Source of the DNA: Streptomyces venezuelae
GTDB lineage: Bacteria > Actinomycetota > Actinomycetes > Streptomycetales > Streptomycetaceae
Assembly: GCF_008642295.1 (NCBI RefSeq)
Contig: NZ_CP029190.1
Span: forward strand, 1,612,001 to 1,676,000
Direction: 5' to 3'
DNA length: 64,000 nucleotides
Positions within the stretch are counted from its first letter, which is position 1. Each line of letters begins with the position of its first letter. This document shows positions 9,266-15,558 of this stretch, one piece after another. The translations under genes and the position numbers were made by a program. The notes under the pieces are model-generated. The model ran no database searches. It worked only from the letters and a program-made list of their open reading frames with translations, and was not told the origin of the DNA.

Positions 9266-12200
9266 TCAGCGAGAGGTGTGTTCGAGGAGCAGGACGGACG
9301 GGACCGCCTCGGGGAAGCCGAGCCGGAGCAGGGCGTAGCCGATGCCGGAGAGTCCGGCGAGCAGTCCCGGGGACGGGACCTGGTCGGGGGTGCCGCACCG
9401 GTGGCCGTGCTCGGCGAGCCGGCCCAGCAGTTCGCCGGTGTGGCGGGTGAGCGCCCCCCGGGCCGGGTGGTGGCCCCGGGCGGCGCGTACGGAGAGGAGC
9501 TCCAGGGCACCGAGGGTGCCGTGCTGGAGGGAGAGGTCGGCGGCCTGCGGGGCCGCGGCCAGCAGGGCGGTGCTGCGGTCGAGCGCCGCGCCGGTGCCCG
9601 CGCCGTCGCCGAGGGCGTCGGCGGCGGCCAGTGCGGTCCCGGCGAGGCCGGTGGACCAGTCGAGGTGCCCGGGGTGCAGCAGGGCGGTGTCCAGGGCCGA
9701 CCGCAGCAGTGCGGTACCGGCCTCGGCGTGCCGGCGCGCCTCCGGCCGGCCGGCGGCGTAGCGGAGCAGGGCCCAGCCGATGCCGGCGTCGCCGTGGGCG
9801 AAGCCGGGGGCCGGGGTGGCGCCGCCCAGCCGGTCGAGCAGCCGGTCGGCGAGCCGGCCGGCCAGCGCCCGGGCACCGGCCGCGCCGGGTGTACCGGGTG
9901 TACCGGCGACCGCGACCGTGACGGCGAGGGCGCCGGCGAGGCCGTCGGCCAGATCGCAGGGGCCGTCCGGGTCGGCCTCGGCGGCCAGTTCGAGGGCGGC
10001 CAGGGCGTCGGGCAGGCACCGTCCGATCCCCGCGGGATCCCCCTCGGCCTCGCCGAAGAGCGCGGACAGCCGGGCCACCGCGTAGACGATGCCGCCCAGG
10101 CCGTGCAGGGCGCCCGGACCGGCCGCCGCGCTCAGCTCGGGCTCCGCCGCCAGCGCCGCCAGCAGCTCCGGCAGCGGCCGGACCGCCTGCCGGGCCAGCG
10201 CGGTGTACCGTTCGGCGCCGGCCAGGGCGCCGATCTGGGCGAGGAACAGGGCGGCCCCGGTGTATCCCTGGGCGAGCCCCGCACCCATCGGCAGGACCGC
10301 CCAGTGCGCTCCGGAGACCTGCTCCAGACCGAGCCAGTTGACCCGCCCGGCGCCGGGCACGGCGCGGGCGGCGAGCTCGTCGGCGATCCCGCAGGCGGCG
10401 GCCAGCAGCCGGTTCGGCTCCGGCACCTCGGCGGGGGCGGGCCGCTGGGCGAGTACCGAACGGGGGTGCGCCGCACCGGAGTTGGCGCTGCTGACGGCCA
10501 GGGTGGCGGAGATGATCCACTCCTGGTCGTAGCGGTCCACCTCGCTCATCGCGGCGATCTTCCGGCGTACGGTGTCCAGCCCGGCGGCGGGCAGCAGCCC
10601 TTCGAGGCGGTCGCCGCGGGTGGTGCGGACGGCGGTGCCGGCCGGGTGGTGGAAGAACAGCGGGACGTCCCCGCACCACAGGTCGGCGATCTCGTCCTCC
10701 ACCAGCCGCTGCCGGGCCGGGTCGTGGACGGACTCCGACCACAGCAGGGCGAACACCGACTCCCGGGCCAGTGCGTCCCCCAGCACGTCGGGGTGTGCGG
10801 ACTCGTCCAGCAGGGTGGCGTACAGGCGGGTCGAGCGGGCGATCAGCCGTCCTTCGGCCGCGGCCCAGCGGTTCAGCAGCCCCCCGCCGGTGCCGGTGAC
10901 GTCGGCTTCGGCGTGGGCGCCCAGCAGCTCGGCCCGGTGCCCGGCGATGGCCTCGTACCCGGCCCGGAAGCCTTCCAGCAGGGCCGCCCGGTGGTCGGTG
11001 TGGCCGGTGGCCCGGCCGCCCTTCAGCACCGGCCGGTTCTGCCCGGCCTGACAGACCACGGCGGCCCGCCGGACCCGCATCTCGTCCGTTCCGGCGCCCT
11101 CCCAGCAGACGTCGTCGCTGGGGTAGGCGCCGCCGGCACCGCCGCCCAGCGAGGAGATGTCCAGACCGCCGTTCTCGCCGATCAGCAGGCTCGGCAGCAG
11201 GCAGGTCCGGTGCACGGAGGCCTGGAGGGCCTCGGCGGCCGGGTCCGGGCCGGCCGTCATGGCCGCGGGCAGCCCGGTGTGCAGCAGGGTCTCGGCGTCC
11301 ACCAGCACGGGCTGGTCCCCGCTGGCGATCACGTTCTCGTAGTGCATGTCCACGCCGTCCACGGCGTACAGCAGGGCGAGCAGGGCGCCCTGGCGGCGGT
11401 AGAACCGGTCGAGTTCGGTGACCGACTCGCAGCCGTGGTGCCCGATGAACTCCAGCCAGCCGTGGCCGGCCCCGTGGACCGTGCGCGGGGTGCGCAGCCC
11501 CAGGCCGGGCACCTTCGCGTTGAGCCAGCCCACCGCCCGGTCCAGCAGCTCGTGCTGGCCCAGCGGCCGGGGCTTGTAGACCACGGTGGCGCCGTCGGCG
11601 AAGTGCAGCAGGGCGACGGAGCGGTTGCCCTGGTGGGCGTCGCCCCGGCCGAGGTCCATCCGGACCAGCTCGCCCGGGTCGGTGCCCTGGAGGAGCTCCT
11701 TGACGATCTCGGGGCGGTCGGCGGCGAACCGGTCCAGGAGCTCGGCGGTGGCCTCGGCCGCGTATCCGCAGGCCTGGCCGAGCATCCGGGCCAGTACCGG
11801 ATAGCGGGTGAACAGGCCGGCGAGACCCTGCGGGGTGCCCAGCCGGGCGAGGAAGGCCGCGAAGCGGTCCTGCGGGGTCCGGCCCGGCAGTTCACCCGCG
11901 GCGCGGGCCAGGTTCAGCTCCTTCACCAGGGTCCGGGCCGCCTGCCGGGTCAGCCGCTCGCCGAGGCGCTCCTCGAACCCGGGGCGTACGGCGGCGAGTT
12001 CGGCCTCGCCGGAGTCGGCGCTGGCCTCGACCTCGGCCCAGGCGAGGGAGATCAGGGGCCGCAGCACGGGCAGGAACAGGCGGGCCCCGTCGGCCTCGGC
12101 GTCGTACGCACCCTGCGAGCCGTCCGCGGCCCGCGAGCCGTCCGCGCCCTGCGCGCCGTCCCGGCTGTCCTCGGCGTCCGGCCGGCCGATGGCCTGCCGC

Positions 12201-12523
12201 GCCCCGGGGACCTCCGCGACCGCCCGCTCGATGTACGCCGCCCAGTGCGGCTTGGCCGCCCGCCCGGCGAGCCGGGCCGGCGCCTCCTGTGCAAGGCCGT
12301 GGGCCAGGCCGGCACCGACACCCAGGCTCGCGAGCCGGGCGGCGAAACCCTCCGCGTCCCCGCAGGACCACGGCGCGGGCCGGCCGCCGGAAGCGGCGCC
12401 CGCCGCGGACGCCGGGGCGTCCGGAGCGGCGAGCCTCTCCCGCAGGTTCAGGCCTCGGGCCCACCACCCGTGGGGGAGGAGGGCGCCGACCCGGGTCTCT
12501 CGGTCAGTGGCGGTATCAGTCAC
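9266..12523 (-). CDS. Type II lanthipeptide synthetase (LanM) with altered cyclase zinc site
   Basis: A protein of about 1085 residues. The N-terminal lanthipeptide dehydratase domain phosphorylates Ser/Thr and eliminates phosphate; here it has YKPR near residue 316, DMHYEN near 392 and VDAET just after, all expected for activity. The C-terminal LanC-like domain keeps GFAHGDAGIG (near 906). Where LanC enzymes have the zinc cysteines it reads DWSTG (near 955, Cys to Ser) and LQHG (near 1000, Cys to Gln); only the His remains. Cyclisation is therefore probably lost or metal-independent. The GTG start fits the usual LanM N-terminus but has a poor ribosome site. An in-frame ATG at 12559 has a good one (GGGGGAG) and is the alternative. 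The candidate precursor gene follows 58 bp after the stop. Confidence 0.9.
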   Translation of the reverse strand: MTDTATDRETRVGALLPHGWWARGLNLRERLAAPDAPASAAGAASGGRPAPWSCGDAEGFAARLASLGVGAGLAHGLAQEAPARLAGRAAKPHWAAYIERAVAEVPGARQAIGRPDAEDSRDGAQGADGSRAADGSQGAYDAEADGARLFLPVLRPLISLAWAEVEASADSGEAELAAVRPGFEERLGERLTRQAARTLVKELNLARAAGELPGRTPQDRFAAFLARLGTPQGLAGLFTRYPVLARMLGQACGYAAEATAELLDRFAADRPEIVKELLQGTDPGELVRMDLGRGDAHQGNRSVALLHFADGATVVYKPRPLGQHELLDRAVGWLNAKVPGLGLRTPRTVHGAGHGWLEFIGHHGCESVTELDRFYRRQGALLALLYAVDGVDMHYENVIASGDQPVLVDAETLLHTGLPAAMTAGPDPAAEALQASVHRTCLLPSLLIGENGGLDISSLGGGAGGAYPSDDVCWEGAGTDEMRVRRAAVVCQAGQNRPVLKGGRATGHTDHRAALLEGFRAGYEAIAGHRAELLGAHAEADVTGTGGGLLNRWAAAEGRLIARSTRLYATLLDESAHPDVLGDALARESVFALLWSESVHDPARQRLVEDEIADLWCGDVPLFFHHPAGTAVRTTRGDRLEGLLPAAGLDTVRRKIAAMSEVDRYDQEWIISATLAVSSANSGAAHPRSVLAQRPAPAEVPEPNRLLAAACGIADELAARAVPGAGRVNWLGLEQVSGAHWAVLPMGAGLAQGYTGAALFLAQIGALAGAERYTALARQAVRPLPELLAALAAEPELSAAAGPGALHGLGGIVYAVARLSALFGEAEGDPAGIGRCLPDALAALELAAEADPDGPCDLADGLAGALAVTVAVAGTPGTPGAAGARALAGRLADRLLDRLGGATPAPGFAHGDAGIGWALLRYAAGRPEARRHAEAGTALLRSALDTALLHPGHLDWSTGLAGTALAAADALGDGAGTGAALDRSTALLAAAPQAADLSLQHGTLGALELLSVRAARGHHPARGALTRHTGELLGRLAEHGHRCGTPDQVPSPGLLAGLSGIGYALLRLGFPEAVPSVLLLEHTSR

Positions 12524-12883
12524 GGGAGAAAAACTCGCAGAGCCCGCCGCCCCCCACATGGGGGGAACTCCCCCATATTCTGCGGGCCCTCCCCCACCAC
12601 GCCTGGGGGACCTACGGGCCTGGGGGCGGGCGGCCCCCGCACGGCCGCCGCCGGCGTGCCCGCCGGGGCCGCCGCCGGCCCGGGGCGGGGCGGCGCGGAC
12701 AGCCGCCCGCGCGGCCGGTGAGCTCTGCGGATCCGTCCGCACCGGATCTGCGGGGCCCGCTCACCGCCCCTTCACAAATGTGGGGGCCGGGGCCCGATGC
12801 CGGGCCCCGGCAGCCGCCGCCAGTCTGCTGTCCAGAGCCCCACTCCCCTTGACCCCTCGGACCTCGACCCCTCGGAGGACTCG
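12524..12883. promoter_or_regulatory. Divergent intergenic region between LanM and the LuxR pair
   Basis: About 360 bp with no convincing gene. It must carry the promoters for LanM (leftward) and the regulator pair (rightward). It contains a near-perfect inverted repeat, GGGGGAACTCCCCC (12560-12573), next to the alternative LanM start, and further C/G-run repeats up to about 12640. I could not identify -10/-35 hexamers with confidence. Confidence 0.45.
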
Positions 12884-13510
12884 GTGGCACAGCCCGTCCC
12901 TGTCAACGTCGTCGCACTCGACCCGGTGCTGGAAGCCGGCACCAAGAGCACCCTGTTCGCCTGCCCCGAGGTGGTCCTGACAGCGCCCGACGGTGCCCCG
13001 AGGGTCGTGGTCATGACCGTCGACCAGGTCGGCCACCCGGAGCTCGACGTCCTGCGGACCATCCGCGAGGCGCCCCACCGGCCCGATGTGGTGCTGGTGG
13101 CCGCCGAACTGGCACCCGGGGGCGCCCTGCACGCGATAGCGGCGGGTGCCCGGGGGCTGCTGCGCCGCCGGGAGGCGGACGTCGCCCGGCTCTCCCGGGC
13201 GGTGCTGGCCGCCGCGCGCGGCGACTGCACCCTGCCGCCGGACCTGCTGGACCTGCTGCTGAAGCACTCGGGTGCGCCCGGCCGGGACGGCGACCCGACG
13301 GCCGCCCCCTGGGCCGCGGCAGGCCTGACCGACCGGGAGAGATCGGTCCTGCGGATGGTCGCGGACGGCCTCGAGACCAGCGAGATCGCCCAGCGGCTGT
13401 GCTACTCGCCGCGGACCGTGACCACCGTCGTCCATGACATCACCCAGCGGTTCCGGCTGCGCAACCGCGCCCACGCGGTGGCCTACGCGCTCCGGACGGG
13501 TCTGCTGTGA
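12884..13510 (+). CDS. LuxR-type regulator with degenerate receiver
   Basis: A 208-residue protein with a C-terminal LuxR helix-turn-helix (LTDRERSVLRMVADGLETSE then RTVTTVVHDI) and an N-terminal half that resembles a response-regulator receiver but lacks a clear phosphorylation Asp. The GTG start was chosen because a GGAGGA site lies 4 nt before it. It overlaps the next regulator gene by GTGA, so the pair is coupled and may act as a heteromer. It is divergent from LanM, which suggests pathway-specific control. No partner kinase is adjacent. Confidence 0.82.
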   Translation: MAQPVPVNVVALDPVLEAGTKSTLFACPEVVLTAPDGAPRVVVMTVDQVGHPELDVLRTIREAPHRPDVVLVAAELAPGGALHAIAAGARGLLRRREADVARLSRAVLAAARGDCTLPPDLLDLLLKHSGAPGRDGDPTAAPWAAAGLTDRERSVLRMVADGLETSEIAQRLCYSPRTVTTVVHDITQRFRLRNRAHAVAYALRTGLL

Positions 13511-14166
13511 GCGCCGCCCTCACCACCGCCCCGGAGCGGGCGGAGCCGGCGGAGCGCGCGAAGCAGGGCGTACGGGTGCATGTGGTGGGCGGCCCCGGCG
13601 GAACCCCGCCGGACCGGCTGGCCCGGATGCTGGCCGAGGCCGGCAGTGTGCTGGCCCCGGCCGCCGAACCGGCCCCGGACACCGTGGTGGTGGCGGTCGC
13701 CGCGACCGTGGAGGAGGCCCTGGCCGCCTGCCCCGGTCCCGGCCACCGGCTGCTGGCCATCTGCGACACCGTCACCCCCGCCGGACTGCGGCTGGCCATC
13801 CAGGCCGGAGTGCTGGCGATCCTCCGCTCGGCGGACCTGACCCCGGACCAGCTGATGGCCGCCGTGCACTGCGCCCACCAGGGCGACGGCCGGATGCCGT
13901 ACGCGGCCCTGGTCCGGCTGCTGGGCGGCGCGGGCACCCCGGCGGTCCCCCGCTCGACGGCCCTGCCGGAGGCCCCGCTGCTCACGGCCCGGCAGACCGC
14001 CGTGCTGACGCTGATGGCGGAGGGCCACGGCAACGCGGTGATCGCCCGCACCCTGTCCTGCTCGGAGCACACCGTCAAGAACGTCATCTACGAACTGATG
14101 GCCCGCCTCCAGGCCCGCAACCGCGCCCACGCGGTGGCCCGCGCCGTCCGCCACAGCCTCATCTAG
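13507..14166 (+). CDS. LuxR-type regulator, second of a coupled pair
   Basis: A 219-residue protein with a C-terminal LuxR helix-turn-helix (LTARQTAVLTLMAEGHGNA, then SEHTVKNVIYELM). The N-terminal domain is receiver-sized but has no recognisable acidic pocket, so phosphorylation control is unlikely. It starts at GTG inside the stop of the preceding regulator. The two C-termini are clearly related (both end in RNRAHAVA followed by a short helix), which suggests an old duplication. It converges on the cvn operon with a 24-bp gap. Confidence 0.82.
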   Translation: MSAALTTAPERAEPAERAKQGVRVHVVGGPGGTPPDRLARMLAEAGSVLAPAAEPAPDTVVVAVAATVEEALAACPGPGHRLLAICDTVTPAGLRLAIQAGVLAILRSADLTPDQLMAAVHCAHQGDGRMPYAALVRLLGGAGTPAVPRSTALPEAPLLTARQTAVLTLMAEGHGNAVIARTLSCSEHTVKNVIYELMARLQARNRAHAVARAVRHSLI

Positions 14167-14190
14167 GGTGCCCTGCCGGTCAGGCCGGGC

Positions 14191-14790
14191 TCAGGCGGTC
14201 GCCGCGGTCTCCGCCCCGGCGATCAGCTGGTCCAGCAGGGCGAGCAGGGCACCGCGGACATCGTCGCGGACGCGTGCGTCCAGCAGTAGGACGGGGGTTT
14301 GCGGATCGCGCAGGTGCAGGGCCGCCCCGATCTCCTCCGCGGTATAGGGCTGTTCGCCGTGGAAGCAGTTGGCTCCGATCACAAACGGAAGCCCTCTGCT
14401 CTCGAAGAAGTCGATGGCCGGGAAGCTCCGGTCCAGGCGCCGCGTGTCGACCAGCACCAGCGCCCCGAGCGCCCCGTTCAGCAGGTCGTCCCACATGAAC
14501 CAGAACCGCTCCTGGCCGGGGGTGCCGAACAGGTAGAGGACGATTCCCGCGTCGGCGAGGGTGATCCGGCCGAAGTCCATCGCCACCGTGGTCAGCGTCT
14601 TGGACTCGATGCCGTCGAGGTCGTCGACGCCGACGCCCGCGCTGGTGAGCAGTTCCTCCGTACGCAGCGGCTCGATCTCGGAGATCGTCTGGACGACCGT
14701 GGTCTTGCCGACTCCGAATCCTCCCGCGACCAGGATCTTGACGGGAGCCAGGGCCTCGGCGGGGGTGCCGGGCGCGTCATATGCGGGCAA
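14191..14790 (-). CDS. cvnD: Conservon GTP/ATP-binding protein CvnD
   Basis: A 199-residue small GTPase-like protein: P-loop GGFGVGKTT (residues 23-31), switch motif GTPGQERF (89-96), and a later GANCF segment where Ras-like proteins have NKxD. It is the last gene of a cvnABCD operon, a membrane-associated signalling unit that is repeated many times in Streptomyces genomes. The start used is TTG, overlapping the end of the DUF742 gene by 14 bp. No ATG lies nearby in frame, so the exact start is uncertain. Confidence 0.9.
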   Translation of the reverse strand: MPAYDAPGTPAEALAPVKILVAGGFGVGKTTVVQTISEIEPLRTEELLTSAGVGVDDLDGIESKTLTTVAMDFGRITLADAGIVLYLFGTPGQERFWFMWDDLLNGALGALVLVDTRRLDRSFPAIDFFESRGLPFVIGANCFHGEQPYTAEEIGAALHLRDPQTPVLLLDARVRDDVRGALLALLDQLIAGAETAATA

Positions 14791-15139
14791 GGTTGTCCCT
14801 GATTCTCATGAGCAGGTGGACGTTGGTGGTCTCCGCCCCGTCCAGGGGCGGCCGGTGCTCGATGAGCTCGCGGTCCGCGAGTTCGCCGAGGAGGAGCGTC
14901 ATCGGCGTCAGGCGCATGCCCGTCCGCGCCGCGATCTCGGCGACCGCCAGCCCGCCCGGGGCCGGGCACATGGCGAGGATGGCCTGCCACTCGCTGGGCA
15001 GGCCGCCCCGGGCGTCCTCGGCGACGGCCGCCGTGATCGTGGTGTCCATGGTGAGGACGGTGTGCGGAGCGGCCGTCCGGCCGTCGGTCAGCGCGTACAG
15101 CCGGGTCCGGCGGCCGGAGCGCTGCGGCTCGTCCGGCAT
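14777..15139 (-). CDS. cvnC: Conservon DUF742 protein CvnC
   Basis: A 120-residue DUF742 protein with a winged-helix-like fold, recognised by RTRLYALTDGRT near the N-terminus, the segment EWQAILAMC, and the C-terminal LLMRIRDNL. Its ATG overlaps the TAA stop of the roadblock gene by one base. In conservons this protein works with the kinase, roadblock and GTPase partners; its exact activity is not established. Confidence 0.9.
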   Translation of the reverse strand: MPDEPQRSGRRTRLYALTDGRTAAPHTVLTMDTTITAAVAEDARGGLPSEWQAILAMCPAPGGLAVAEIAARTGMRLTPMTLLLGELADRELIEHRPPLDGAETTNVHLLMRIRDNLARI

Positions 15140-15558
15140 TACGGGGTCGGCGCCTGATGGCGCTCGGGGGTGCCCAGCCACTCGCCGAGTGCCTGGGCGG
15201 TCCGGACGGCCTCGCCGCCCAGCTCCCCGAGCCGGGCCTTGCGGGAGGTCACCACGATGAGGGTGCTGCCCTCTCCGCACCCGACGATGCACAGGTAGCG
15301 GTCGTCCATCTCGACCAGCTGGCGGATGACCCGGCCGCCGTCGACCTCTCTGGAGATCGCCTTCATGGTGGCCGCGATACCGGAGGCCGCGGCGGCCATC
15401 CGCTCCGCCTGGTCCCGGTCCAGCAGGTAGTCGCTGAGCCTGATCCCGTCGTTGGACAGGAGCACGGCTCCCTGGATGCCGGCGATCCGGCTCAGGTTGT
15501 TGTCCAGGACGCTGTAGATCGCGCTGTGAGATGCCGCGGTGTTGGGTGTCGTCGTCAT
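15139..15558 (-). CDS. cvnB: Conservon roadblock/LC7 protein CvnB
   Basis: A 139-residue roadblock/LC7 protein, the type that acts as partner or GAP-like regulator of the small GTPase in conservons. It has the typical N-terminal segment ending in GIQGAVLLSNDG, then RMAAAASGI and a hydrophobic LIVVTS strand. It starts at ATG overlapping the kinase stop (ATGA) and ends in the start codon of the DUF742 gene, so translation of the operon is coupled. Confidence 0.92.
   Translation of the reverse strand: MTTTPNTAASHSAIYSVLDNNLSRIAGIQGAVLLSNDGIRLSDYLLDRDQAERMAAAASGIAATMKAISREVDGGRVIRQLVEMDDRYLCIVGCGEGSTLIVVTSRKARLGELGGEAVRTAQALGEWLGTPERHQAPTP

Noticed and set aside
9278..12721. Long forward frame antisense to LanM (about 1147 codons)
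   Set aside because: Its translation is a Gly/Gln/Val-rich shadow without motifs, while the minus strand encodes all LanM dehydratase and cyclase blocks.
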